Assembly: GCA_019635355.1 (NCBI GenBank)
Contig: JAHBZQ010000001.1
Coordinates: forward strand, 2,542,001-2,606,000
Source of the DNA: Rhizobacter sp.
Lineage (GTDB): Bacteria; Pseudomonadota; Gammaproteobacteria; Burkholderiales; Burkholderiaceae_C
Direction: 5' to 3'
DNA: 64,000 nt
This document shows positions 42,093 to 50,677 of this stretch, piece by piece. Made by a program: the position numbers and the translations under genes. The notes beneath the pieces were generated by a model. The model had not been told where the DNA came from. It worked only from the letters and a program-made list of their open reading frames with translations, and did not search any database. How positions within the stretch are numbered: the stretch's first letter is position 1; the number at the start of each line of letters is the position of its first letter.

Positions 42093-42796
42093 TTCTTGGC
42101 CCCCGCCTTGGCCTTCGCGGCGGCTGCCCGCTGTTCCGCGATCTCGTTGCTGTCGAGGTAGCGGTAGGTACGAGCGGTCGCCTCCATCGCCAACAAGCCC
42201 GTGCCCGCACCATCCTTGCCAGTGGGGTTCGCAGCTCCGATGGTCAAGCCATGAAGGGTGACGATGCGAGAGAGGTTGGCCACGTCGGCCGCGAAATTTC
42301 CGATGTCGTGGTAGCGGCCGGACACACGCACCGAGATCGGGAGTTCGGCGTAGTAGTCCTTCACGACCACCTGGCCAGGACGGAACAGCTCGAACTGCAA
42401 CCCGCGGCCGAGACCGGCCTGGTTGATGTCGGACAGCAGGGCGTCCATCTCGGCCTTGCCGGGCAGCTGCTTCTCCAGCTGGGTCACGTATTCCTCGACC
42501 TGCAACTTCTGCTTGCGCAGCTCTTCGAGGTTGACGGCTTGTGCGAGCTTGCCGCGATAGTCCTGCTTGAGCGTCGGCTCCTTGCCGCGCTCAGTTTCCA
42601 GCTCTTCCGCCGCGGTGGACAGAAGCAGGAACCACCCGACCACCACCATGAAGATCGCCAGGGCGATCCATACGGCGATCTTGGGCAGCATCGGCCATTG
42701 GCCAGGCTCGTTGGGATTCAGCCCACGGAACTGGGATGCAGCCGCGCCGAAGACGGAGTTGAGGTCGACGTTGAGAGATTTGCCTTGTGTTGCCAT
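42089..42796 (-). CDS. pilO: Type IV pilus alignment protein PilO
   Basis: 235 residues: a short cytoplasmic head, one membrane helix (about 39-60), a coiled coil (about 65-115), and a ferredoxin-like domain with ISVRVSGRYHDIGNF in two parts. It pairs with PilN in the inner-membrane alignment ring. It begins 12 bases after pilN. Confidence 0.93.
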   Translation of the reverse strand: MATQGKSLNVDLNSVFGAAASQFRGLNPNEPGQWPMLPKIAVWIALAIFMVVVGWFLLLSTAAEELETERGKEPTLKQDYRGKLAQAVNLEELRKQKLQVEEYVTQLEKQLPGKAEMDALLSDINQAGLGRGLQFELFRPGQVVVKDYYAELPISVRVSGRYHDIGNFAADVANLSRIVTLHGLTIGAANPTGKDGAGTGLLAMEATARTYRYLDSNEIAEQRAAAAKAKAGAKK

Positions 42797-42808
42797 GGCG
42801 TGTGGCCT

Positions 42809-43459
42809 TCAGGGTTTCGGCGTCACAGCAGCAGCCCCACCAGCAGCCGGCTGAGGAACCACGCCCGATGCGGCTGCAGCGGCCTTGTCAACGTCCTGCG
42901 GGCGCTTGATGCTGATCCGCATCGCGAAGTCATAGAGGCGCTTCTGCTCCCGGCCACCCGCGGCTTGAACCGTCGCGGCCTTGATTTCGACGAGTTCGGG
43001 GCGCACGAGCCATTCCGAGTTGTTGCCCGTGTTGCGCAGGAGTTCGGAAACACGCTCATTGGTCTGGGCTACACCCGACAGGGTCAACACTTGGCCATCC
43101 TGCTTGATGGTGCGGTAGTAGATCCCTTCCGGTGTCTGCTTGACGAGTTCGTTGAGCACGTGCACCGGCACGTTGCGGTCGATCTGCAGGTCCTCGACGG
43201 CCTTTTGGCGCGCCTTGAGGGCTTCGATCTCCGAACGAAGGTTGGCGATGTCCTTGATTTGGACCTCGAGCTCCTTGATCTTCGCGGTCAGGAACTGGTT
43301 GCGCTCCTGCTGGCTGACCGTCATCTGCTGGAGCACCAGATACCACAGCCCCACAACCACCAAGCCGGCCGCGGCAGCAAGGCCCAAGCCCACGAAGAAG
43401 GCCGCTTTGCGGCGCTTGCGCTTTTCTTCCCGATGCGGGAGCAGGTTGATCAAGATCAC
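42809..43459 (-). CDS. pilN: Type IV pilus alignment protein PilN
   Basis: 216 residues. The N terminus MILINLLPHREEKRKRR is the conserved PilM-binding peptide (INLLP). A membrane helix (about 21-43), a coiled coil and a ferredoxin-like domain follow, then a Pro/Ala-rich tail. ATGA overlap with pilM. Confidence 0.94.
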   Translation of the reverse strand: MILINLLPHREEKRKRRKAAFFVGLGLAAAAGLVVVGLWYLVLQQMTVSQQERNQFLTAKIKELEVQIKDIANLRSEIEALKARQKAVEDLQIDRNVPVHVLNELVKQTPEGIYYRTIKQDGQVLTLSGVAQTNERVSELLRNTGNNSEWLVRPELVEIKAATVQAAGGREQKRLYDFAMRISIKRPQDVDKAAAAASGVVPQPAAGGAAAVTPKP

Positions 43460-44535
43460 TGCAGGAACCTCCGCATCGCCAAGCCACAGGCCGTCAGGTA
43501 CGACGGCGCCTCACGGCGCAGCTTGCTTTCACGCACGGCGGACCCGAGCTTCATGTTGTCGAAAGGGTTGACTACCATCGACGCAAAGCCGGTCAACTCG
43601 GTCACGCGGTCCTTAAGGCCAGGCAGCGTCGCCGTGCCGCCCGCGAGCATCACGTAGTGCACCTTGTGGTGCGGCGTGCTGGTGAAAAAGTACTGCAGCG
43701 CGCGGCCGATTTCCTGCGACAGGCTGTCGACAAATGGCGCCAGGATCGACGTCTCGTAATCTTCCGGCAGGTCGGCGGCCAGCTTCTTCTGCTCGGCTTC
43801 CTCAAACGAGAACCCGTACTGGCGCGAGATGAGCTGCGTCAACTGGGCGCCGCCGAACGCCTGATCGCGGTCATAGAGCATCTCGTCGTCACGGAGCACC
43901 TTGAGGCTCGTCGTGTCGGCACCGATCTCGAAGAGCGCCACCAGTGCATCCTTGCCTTCGTTCGGCAAGGCTTCGATCAGTCGGCCCATGGCGAGGCGGG
44001 ACGCGTGCGACTCGATGTCGAGCACCACGGGCTTCAGGCCCGCCGCCTCGGCGAGGCCTTGGCGATCCTGCACACGGTCTTTGCGAGACGCGGCGATCAG
44101 CACCTCGACGTCGCCCACAGACGTGGGGCTCGGGCCGATCACCGAGAAGTCAAGGCTGACTTCATCCAGCGAGAACGGAATGTATTGATTCGCTTCGGAC
44201 TCGACCTGCAGCTCAAGCTCTTCTTCGCGCAAGCCGGCCGGCAGCATGATCTTCTTGGTGATCACCGCCGACTGCGGCATGGCCATGATCACCTGCCTCG
44301 TCTTGGTGCCACTTTTTGTGACCACACGACGAACAGCCTCGGCGACCTCATCGAACTTCTCGATCTGCCCATCGGCGATCCAACCCTTTTCAAAGGGCTC
44401 CGCCGCAAAGCGCTCGAGTACGTACTCACCAGACGCGCTCTGCCCCAACTCGACCAGCTTGACGCTGGACGAGCTGATGTCCAAGCCGATCATCGGTGGA
44501 TGCTTGCGGCCCAACAACAAGTCTAGGAAGCTCAC
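43456..44535 (-). CDS. pilM: Type IV pilus ATPase-fold protein PilM
   Basis: 359 residues from GTG 44535, supported by GGGAGAGGG 3-5 bases upstream; a TTG at 44559 would add 8 residues without a ribosome site. Actin-like fold with IGLDISSSSVKLVEL (phosphate 1), LFEIGADTTSLKVLR and VMLAGGTATLPGL. It binds the PilN cytoplasmic tail. First gene of pilMNOPQ. Confidence 0.93.
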   Translation of the reverse strand: MSFLDLLLGRKHPPMIGLDISSSSVKLVELGQSASGEYVLERFAAEPFEKGWIADGQIEKFDEVAEAVRRVVTKSGTKTRQVIMAMPQSAVITKKIMLPAGLREEELELQVESEANQYIPFSLDEVSLDFSVIGPSPTSVGDVEVLIAASRKDRVQDRQGLAEAAGLKPVVLDIESHASRLAMGRLIEALPNEGKDALVALFEIGADTTSLKVLRDDEMLYDRDQAFGGAQLTQLISRQYGFSFEEAEQKKLAADLPEDYETSILAPFVDSLSQEIGRALQYFFTSTPHHKVHYVMLAGGTATLPGLKDRVTELTGFASMVVNPFDNMKLGSAVRESKLRREAPSYLTACGLAMRRFLQ

Positions 44536-44592
44536 GAGACCCTCTCCCAACGCGCTCAAAAATGGGCGCTGGATTGTTAAGAAGTTACTTCA

Positions 44593-44621
44593 ATGCTAGC
44601 AGTAAAGTCTTTGTACAACAA
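44593..44621 (-). promoter_or_regulatory. Putative pilMNOPQ promoter
   Basis: On the minus strand TTGTTG (44621-44616) and TAGCAT (44598-44593) are 17 bases apart, about 50 bases before the pilM start. The -35 element lies within the inverted repeat CTTTGT-ACA-ACAAAG (44609-44623), so a regulator could bind there. Confidence 0.5.
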
Positions 44622-44769
44622 AGAAATTTCCAATTTTCACAACCTCAGCTCGTTGCGAAACTCTGACGCAAAAAGGCGCCAAAAAACGGCAACTCCGGGT
44701 CAACCCTGAGCGCGTTTTGTCGCTTATTTGAGAAGCAGTTCACACCTCCGGGTGGACGGGGGCGATTCC

Positions 44770-44795
44770 TATAATCAGCCCCCACTTCGTTGGAG
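44770..44795 (+). promoter_or_regulatory. -10 element and ribosome site of the PBP1A gene
   Basis: TATAAT at 44770-44775 is a perfect -10. It is framed by GGGGGC (44758-44763) and GCCCCC (44778-44783), a 6-base inverted repeat centred on it. TTGGAG at 44790-44795 is the ribosome site for the ATG at 44800. I see no good -35, and the untranslated leader would be under 20 bases. Confidence 0.55.
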
Positions 44796-44799
44796 TTCC

Positions 44800-47163
44800 A
44801 TGAGCGAAACCGATCGACCAGACGCCAGCCCGCCGAGCCGTTTTGGGGCGTTGCCGCCGTGGGCGCGCTGGTTGGCCAAAGTGGCGGCCTGGTCGATGGG
44901 GGGGCTGGCCGCTCTGGCGCTGATGGGGCTGATGCTGGTGGGCCTGGCGCTGGCCGTGGCTTACCCGAACCTGCCCGAGATCAGCGGGCTGGTGGATTAC
45001 CGCCCCAAATTGCCGATGCGTGTGTACACATCGGATGGCGTGTTGCTCGGCGAGTTTGGCGAAGAGCGGCGCAACTTCACGCCCATCGCCCAGGTGCCCA
45101 AGGTGATGCAGCACGCGGTTCTGGCCATCGAAGACGCACGCTTCTATCAGCACAGCGGCGTCGACTACAAAGGTGTGCTGCGCGCGGCGCTGGCGCAGTT
45201 CGCCGAATCTCGCAGCCAGGGCGCATCGACCATCACGATGCAGGTGGCCCGCAACTTTTACCTGTCAACCGAGAAGACCTTCACCCGCAAGATTTACGAG
45301 GTGCTGCTGGCACTGAAGATCGAAAGCCTGTTGACGAAGGAGCAGATCCTCGAGGTCTACATGAACCAGATCTTCCTCGGCCAGCGGGCCTACGGCTTCG
45401 CCGCCGCCAGCGAGATCTATTTCGGCAAGCCACTGAAGGACATCACCGTCGCCGAAGCGGCCATGCTCGCCGGCCTGCCCAAGGCGCCATCGGCCTACAA
45501 CCCGATCACCAACCCCCGCCGGGCCACCGTTCGCCAGCAGTACATCATCGACCGCATGCTGGAAAACGGCTTCATCACGCCCGAGCAGCATGACGCCGCG
45601 CGCAACCAGACCTTGCGCTACCGCGCGCCGTCCGAGGTGGCCGTGCACGCGGAGTACGTGGCGGAAGCCGCCCGTCAGATGATCTTCAGCCAATACGGCG
45701 ACGAGGCCTACACCCGCGGGCTCAACGTCCACCTCACGATCAACGCCGCCGAGCAGGTGGCCGCCTACCGCGCGCTGCGCAAGGGCATCCTCGACTACGA
45801 GCGACGCCAGGTCTACCGCGGCCCCGAGGCCTACGTGAACCTGCCCGGTGACGCCAAGGACATCGACGCACGCGTCGCCGAAGCGCTCGATGACCACCCC
45901 GACAACGACGAGCTACGAGCCGGCGTCGCGCTGGAAGCCGGCCCCCGCAAGGTGGTCGCGGTGCTGCAGAACGGCGAGACGATCACCGTCACGGGCGAGG
46001 GCCTGAAACCCGTCACCTCCGGCCTCGCGGAGAAGGGCAACCCCAAGACGCAGATCCGCCGCGGTGCGGTGATCCGCCTGGTGAAGGGCCCCAAGGGCGA
46101 CTGGTCGGTCACGCAGTTACCGGAGGTCGAAGGCGCTTTCGTGTCGCTCGACCCTCGCACGGGCGCGGTGCGTGCGATGGTCGGCGGCTTCGACTACGCC
46201 AAGAACAAGTTCAACCATGTGATCCAGGCGTGGCGCCAGCCCGGCTCCAGCTTCAAGCCCTTCATCTACTCGGCCGCGCTGGAGAAGGGGTTCACTCCCG
46301 CCACGGTGGTCAACGACGCCCCGCTTTTCTTCGATGCTGTGACGACGGGCAGCCAGCCCTGGGAGCCAAAGAACTACGACGGCAGCTTCGACGGCCCGAT
46401 GTCGATGCGCCGCGGCTTGGCCAAGTCGAAGAACATGGTGTCGATCCGCATCCTGCAGTCCATCACCCCGGCCTACGCGCAGGAGTGGGTGACCCGCTTC
46501 GGCTTCGAGCCCGAGAAGCACCCCGCCTACCTGACGATGGCGCTCGGCGCCGGCTCGGTGACGCCACTGCAGATGGCCACGGCCTATGGCGTGTTCGCCA
46601 ACGGCGGCTACCGGCTCAACCCCTACCTGATCAGCAAGATCACCGACAACAAAGGCCGCACGCTCAACGAAGCCCAGCCCCAGGCCCGCGACGACAGCAC
46701 CCGCACGATCGACGCCCGCAACGCCTTCGTGATGACGAGCCTGCTTCAGGAGGTCACACGCTCGGGCACCGCCGCGCGGGCGCAAGGCACGCTGAAGCGC
46801 CCCGACATCTACGGCAAGACCGGCACCACCAACGATTCGATGGACGCCTGGTTCGCCGGCTACCAGCGCAGCGTGGTGGCGGTGGTCTGGATCGGCTACG
46901 ACACCCCGCGCAAGCTGGGCGACCGCGAAACCGGTGGCGGCTTGTCGCTGCCGGTGTGGGTCGACTACATGAAAGAGGCCCTGAAGGGCGCGCCGGTCGA
47001 GGAGGCGTCAGCGCCCGAGGGCGTGGTCAACCTGGGTGGCGAGTGGTACTACGACGAGTTCACGCACGGCAAGGGCGTGAGCAGCCTCGGCCTCGACGAC
47101 AAGCTTCCAACAGCGCCGACCGAGGAAGAGAAGAAAAGCATCCTCGATCTCTTCAAGCGCTGA
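44800..47163 (+). CDS. mrcA: Penicillin-binding protein 1A
   Basis: 787 residues. Cytoplasmic tail, one membrane helix (about 26-54), then a GT51 glycosyltransferase with Glu111 in EDARFYQHSG and QGASTITMQVARN. The C-terminal transpeptidase has Ser483 in SSFK, the SKN motif in AKSKNMVS and KTGTT at about 673. It polymerises and crosslinks peptidoglycan. It is divergent from pilM, a conserved arrangement in many proteobacteria. Confidence 0.95.
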   Translation: MSETDRPDASPPSRFGALPPWARWLAKVAAWSMGGLAALALMGLMLVGLALAVAYPNLPEISGLVDYRPKLPMRVYTSDGVLLGEFGEERRNFTPIAQVPKVMQHAVLAIEDARFYQHSGVDYKGVLRAALAQFAESRSQGASTITMQVARNFYLSTEKTFTRKIYEVLLALKIESLLTKEQILEVYMNQIFLGQRAYGFAAASEIYFGKPLKDITVAEAAMLAGLPKAPSAYNPITNPRRATVRQQYIIDRMLENGFITPEQHDAARNQTLRYRAPSEVAVHAEYVAEAARQMIFSQYGDEAYTRGLNVHLTINAAEQVAAYRALRKGILDYERRQVYRGPEAYVNLPGDAKDIDARVAEALDDHPDNDELRAGVALEAGPRKVVAVLQNGETITVTGEGLKPVTSGLAEKGNPKTQIRRGAVIRLVKGPKGDWSVTQLPEVEGAFVSLDPRTGAVRAMVGGFDYAKNKFNHVIQAWRQPGSSFKPFIYSAALEKGFTPATVVNDAPLFFDAVTTGSQPWEPKNYDGSFDGPMSMRRGLAKSKNMVSIRILQSITPAYAQEWVTRFGFEPEKHPAYLTMALGAGSVTPLQMATAYGVFANGGYRLNPYLISKITDNKGRTLNEAQPQARDDSTRTIDARNAFVMTSLLQEVTRSGTAARAQGTLKRPDIYGKTGTTNDSMDAWFAGYQRSVVAVVWIGYDTPRKLGDRETGGGLSLPVWVDYMKEALKGAPVEEASAPEGVVNLGGEWYYDEFTHGKGVSSLGLDDKLPTAPTEEEKKSILDLFKR

Positions 47164-47183
47164 CCTTCAGCGCAGAGGCCGGT

Positions 47184-47546
47184 TCAGGCTGGCGGCGCGA
47201 ACTTGAGCGCCACACCGGCCTGCTCGCTGGCGCACGCCGACAGCAGGGCGAAAAACTCATGGCCCTCGCGCGAGTCAAGCCACTGGCCGTTCACATGCTT
47301 GAAGTGGTAGCCGCCCGATCGGGCCGCCAGCCACAGCTCGTGCAGCGGCGGCTGGGTGTTGACGATGAGCTTGCTGCCGTTGGGCAAGCTCAACTCGAGC
47401 AGGCCGCCGGTACGATGGGTGTCGATGTCGACCACGTCGTCTTGCAGCCATGCATCGACCGTGGATTCGATCGACGACAGCACCGCCCCCGCCAGCGCAT
47501 GGAACTGGGCATCGGTGAGCGGGGTGGGCACAAGTTCTACGGTCAT
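47184..47546 (-). CDS. cyaY: Frataxin-like iron donor protein CyaY
   Basis: 120 residues from the ATG at 47546 (a GTG two codons earlier is possible). Family features: an acidic first helix, DVVDIDTHRTGGLLELSLPNGSKLIVN in segments, QPPLHELWLAARSGGYHF and a final helix. It binds iron and modulates iron-sulfur cluster assembly. Its start codon is only 19 bases from that of divergent lptM. Confidence 0.93.
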   Translation of the reverse strand: MTVELVPTPLTDAQFHALAGAVLSSIESTVDAWLQDDVVDIDTHRTGGLLELSLPNGSKLIVNTQPPLHELWLAARSGGYHFKHVNGQWLDSREGHEFFALLSACASEQAGVALKFAPPA

Positions 47547-47565
47547 GATCACAAGGAGTCAGCGC

Positions 47566-47751
47566 ATGGCGGTCAGGCGGATCAGTTTAGCGGCGCGTGC
47601 CATCGGCCGGTTCGCAATCGGTCGGCTCGCAGTAGGCCCATTGGTGGGGCTGCTCCTCCTGTCGGCCTGCGGCCAGAAAGGCCCGCTCACCCTGCCGACG
47701 GCACCGGCTGCCGCAGCGGCCAGTGCACCGGCCGCGTCGGCACCTCGCTGA
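47566..47751 (+). CDS. lptM: Small lipoprotein LptM (YifL)
   Basis: 61 residues from the ATG at 47566, with AAGGAG 7 bases upstream. The signal ends in LLLLSAC, followed by GQKGPLTLP, the diagnostic LptM motif. The C terminus is Ala/Pro-rich. In E. coli LptM helps the LptDE translocon mature. The position beside cyaY is conserved, but lysA, its usual downstream neighbour, is replaced here by the end of the transporter operon. Confidence 0.9.
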   Translation: MAVRRISLAARAIGRFAIGRLAVGPLVGLLLLSACGQKGPLTLPTAPAAAAASAPAASAPR

Positions 47752-47758
47752 GCGGGTT

Positions 47759-48751
47759 TTAAAGCCGGCCTTCCTCGACCGCGTGGCAGGCCACCTGGAT
47801 GCCGTTCAGGCGCTGCAGCGCCGGGCGCTCCACCCGGCAGCGCTCGTTCGCATGTGGGCAGCGCGGGTGGAATGAACACCCGGCCGGTGGCGCCAGCGGG
47901 TTGGGCACCTCGCCCTGCACCGGCGTGCGCGCCCGGCCCGTCATGCCGATGTCGGGAATCGCATCGATCAGCATGCGGGTGTACGGGTGACGAGGGGCGC
48001 TGAAGATCCTCGACTTCTCCGCGACTTCGACCAGACGCCCGAGGTACATCACGCCGACCGTGTCGCTCACGTGCCGCACCACCGCGAGGTTGTGCGAGAT
48101 GAAGAGGTAGGTGAGGCCGTGCAGTTGCTGCAGGTCCTTCATCAGGTTGAGCACCTGGGCCTGCACCGACACGTCGAGCGCCGAGGTCGGCTCATCGCAC
48201 ACCAGGAACTCGGGCTGCGTGGCCAGCGCGCGCGCGATCGACACCCGCTGGCGTTGCCCGCCCGAAAACTGGTGCGGGTACTTGCGCATGTCGTTCGCGA
48301 CTAGGCCGACCGAGCCCAAGAGCTGTGCCACGCGTTCGTCGAGCTCGTGCCGGCCCGACACGAGACGATGTTCCGTCAGGGCCTCGGCGACGATGTCGCG
48401 CACCGTCCAACGCGGGTTGAGGCTCGCGTAGGGATCCTGGAAGATCATCTGCATGCGGCGACGCAACGACAGCGCTTGCCGCCCTGCGAGCGTATGCGCG
48501 ATGTCCTGCCCGTCGAACAGCACTTCGCCCGCGGTCGGGCGGTGCAGCCCCACGAGCAAGCGCGCCACGGTGCTCTTGCCACAGCCCGACTCGCCGACGA
48601 GCGCCAGCGTGCGGCCCCGCTCGATGGAGAAGCTCACGTCGTCGACCGCGTGCACCCATTGGCGCTCACGGCCTTCGATCACCCGGTTCAACCACGGCCG
48701 CGAGACGTCGAAGCGTTTGCTCAGATGTCGGGTTTCGACCAGCGCGCTCAT
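47759..48751 (-). CDS. dppF: Oligopeptide/dipeptide ABC transporter ATP-binding protein (DppF/OppF type)
   Basis: 330 residues. Walker A GESGCGKST, signature FSGGQRQRVSIARALA, Walker B EFLVCDEPTSALD, and the C-terminal oligopeptide extension with CSFHPRCPHANERC, whose cysteines bind an iron-sulfur cluster in OppD/F proteins. ATGA overlap with the preceding ATPase gene. Last gene of the operon, converging on lptM. Confidence 0.92.
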   Translation of the reverse strand: MSALVETRHLSKRFDVSRPWLNRVIEGRERQWVHAVDDVSFSIERGRTLALVGESGCGKSTVARLLVGLHRPTAGEVLFDGQDIAHTLAGRQALSLRRRMQMIFQDPYASLNPRWTVRDIVAEALTEHRLVSGRHELDERVAQLLGSVGLVANDMRKYPHQFSGGQRQRVSIARALATQPEFLVCDEPTSALDVSVQAQVLNLMKDLQQLHGLTYLFISHNLAVVRHVSDTVGVMYLGRLVEVAEKSRIFSAPRHPYTRMLIDAIPDIGMTGRARTPVQGEVPNPLAPPAGCSFHPRCPHANERCRVERPALQRLNGIQVACHAVEEGRL

Positions 48752-49728
48752 GTGGCTTCGCTCCGATCATGCAACCAGCACCCGGCCTGCGCCCGGCCTG
48801 CCGCGAACATCACCGGCCGCTCCACGCGACAACGCGGCATCGCCTGCGGGCAGCGCGGGTGAAACGCACACCCCGACGGCACCGCATCGAGCCGAGGCAT
48901 GGCGCCGTCGATCTGCAGCAGCCGGTCGCGGTCGTGGTCGAGCGCCGGGATCGCCCCCATCAGCCCCGCCGTGTACGGGTGCGCCGGCTCGTGGATGACC
49001 GACTGCACCGGCCCAAGTTCGACCACGCGGCCGGCGTACATCACGGCCACACGGTCGCAGGTCTCGGCGATCACGCCCATGTCGTGCGTGATGAGCATGA
49101 CGGCCGCACCATGCTCGTTGCACACACGCTTGAGCAACGCGATCACCTGCGCCTGCACCGAGACGTCGAGCGCCGTCGTCGGCTCGTCGGCCACCACGAG
49201 GCGCGGCTGCGCGGCCAGCGCCAGGGCAATCACCACACGCTGCCGCATGCCACCGGAAAACTGATGTGGGTAGTGATCGAAGCGCTGCTCCGGCGCCGGG
49301 ATGCCGGTCTCGTGCAGCAGCGCGATCGCCCGCTGCCGGGCCTGGGCTTCGCTCATCGGCAGGTGCACACGGATGGTCTCGGTGAGCTGGCGCCCCACGG
49401 TGTAGAGCGGGTTGAGCGAGGTGAGCGGGTCCTGGAAGATGGCGCCGATGTGGCGGCCGCGCAGCTTGCGCATCTCATCGTGCGGCAGCTTGTCGATCCG
49501 CCGACCGTCGAAGCGGATCTCACCACCCGCGATGCGCCCGGGCGGCTCGATCAGCCCGATGATGGCCGCGCCCGTCAGCGACTTGCCCGCACCCGACTCG
49601 CCCACCACGCCGAGCACTTCGCCCGGCGCGATGCTGAACGACACCTCGTCGAGCGCCACCAGGGTGCCGCGCCGCGAGGGGAACTCCACGCGCAGGCGAT
49701 CGACTTCAAGCAATGCAGGTGAATTCAT
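48748..49728 (-). CDS. dppD: Oligopeptide/dipeptide ABC transporter ATP-binding protein (DppD/OppD type)
   Basis: 326 residues. Walker A GESGAGKSLT, signature FSGGMRQRVVIALALA, Walker B RLVVADEPTTALD and the C-terminal CAFHPRCPQAMPRC cluster motif. It pairs with the DppF-type subunit to power uptake. It starts 3 bases after the permease gene. Confidence 0.92.
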   Translation of the reverse strand: MNSPALLEVDRLRVEFPSRRGTLVALDEVSFSIAPGEVLGVVGESGAGKSLTGAAIIGLIEPPGRIAGGEIRFDGRRIDKLPHDEMRKLRGRHIGAIFQDPLTSLNPLYTVGRQLTETIRVHLPMSEAQARQRAIALLHETGIPAPEQRFDHYPHQFSGGMRQRVVIALALAAQPRLVVADEPTTALDVSVQAQVIALLKRVCNEHGAAVMLITHDMGVIAETCDRVAVMYAGRVVELGPVQSVIHEPAHPYTAGLMGAIPALDHDRDRLLQIDGAMPRLDAVPSGCAFHPRCPQAMPRCRVERPVMFAAGRAQAGCWLHDRSEAT

Positions 49729-49731
49729 TCG

Positions 49732-50646
49732 TCAGCGCAGGCGGGGGTTGAGCGCATCGCGTAGCCAGTCGCCGAGAAGGTTGATGCTCAGGGCGATCAG
49801 CACCAGCACCGCGCCCGGGAAGATCGTGATCCACCACTCGCCCGACATCAGGAAGTCGTTGCCCACGCGGATCAAGGTGCCGAGCGAGGGCGAGGTGACG
49901 GGCATGCCCACGCCCAGGAAGGAAAGCGTCGCCTCGATCAAGATGGCAGTGGCCACCTGGATCGTGGCCAGCACGGTCACCGGCCCGAGCACGTTGGGCA
50001 GCACGTGCCGGCGCATCAGCCGCAGCGGCGGCACGCCGATCACGCGGGCCGCCTGCACGTATTCCTTGTTCCGCTCGACGAGCGTGGAGCCCCGCACCGT
50101 GCGCGCGTATTGCACCCAGCCGGTCAGCGAGATGGCGACGATGAGCACGGCGAAGGCGAGACTGTCGTGTGCGGCCGGAAAGATCGCGCGCCCGACACCG
50201 TCGACCAGCAAGGCCACCAGAATGGCAGGGAAAGACAGCATCACGTCGCACACCCGCATGATGAGCGCATCGGTCTTGCCGCCGGCATAGCCTGCGATCA
50301 GCCCGAGCGCCACGCCAATCAGCATGGACACGATCACCGAGGCCACACCCACCATCAGCGAGATGCGGGTGCCGTACATCAAGGCTGAGAGGATGTCGCG
50401 GCCCTGGGCGTCGGTGCCCAGGAGATAGCGCACCTTTCCTTCGGCGAGCCATGCCGGTGGCAGCAAGGCATCGGCCAGCTCCAGCGTGGCCAGGTCCATC
50501 GGGTTGTGCGGCGCCACCCAGCCGGCAAACACCGCGCAGAAGACACACACCAGCGCGACGCCCGCCGACACGATCGCCGACGGCGAACGCTTGAAGCTGT
50601 GCCAGACGTCGCTGTCGAAGAAGCGCCCCGTGACCACGGCGCTCAC
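49732..50646 (-). CDS. dppC: Peptide ABC transporter permease (DppC type)
   Basis: 304 residues starting at GTG 50646. Six membrane spans with the N-terminal OppC_N segment FKRSPSAIVSAGVALVCVF and the cytoplasmic coupling loop EYVQAARVIGVPPLRLMRRHVLPNV in blocks. A short frame (MSEQAT) precedes it and stops on its start codon. Confidence 0.9.
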   Translation of the reverse strand: MSAVVTGRFFDSDVWHSFKRSPSAIVSAGVALVCVFCAVFAGWVAPHNPMDLATLELADALLPPAWLAEGKVRYLLGTDAQGRDILSALMYGTRISLMVGVASVIVSMLIGVALGLIAGYAGGKTDALIMRVCDVMLSFPAILVALLVDGVGRAIFPAAHDSLAFAVLIVAISLTGWVQYARTVRGSTLVERNKEYVQAARVIGVPPLRLMRRHVLPNVLGPVTVLATIQVATAILIEATLSFLGVGMPVTSPSLGTLIRVGNDFLMSGEWWITIFPGAVLVLIALSINLLGDWLRDALNPRLR

Positions 50647-50677
50647 GTGGCCTGCTCGCTCATGTGGGCGTCCTGGG

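Noticed and set aside
50646..50663. Six-codon frame MSEQAT in front of dppC
   Set aside because: It stops on the dppC start and is too short to support as a gene; it may be chance or a coupling element, but no ribosome site is visible.
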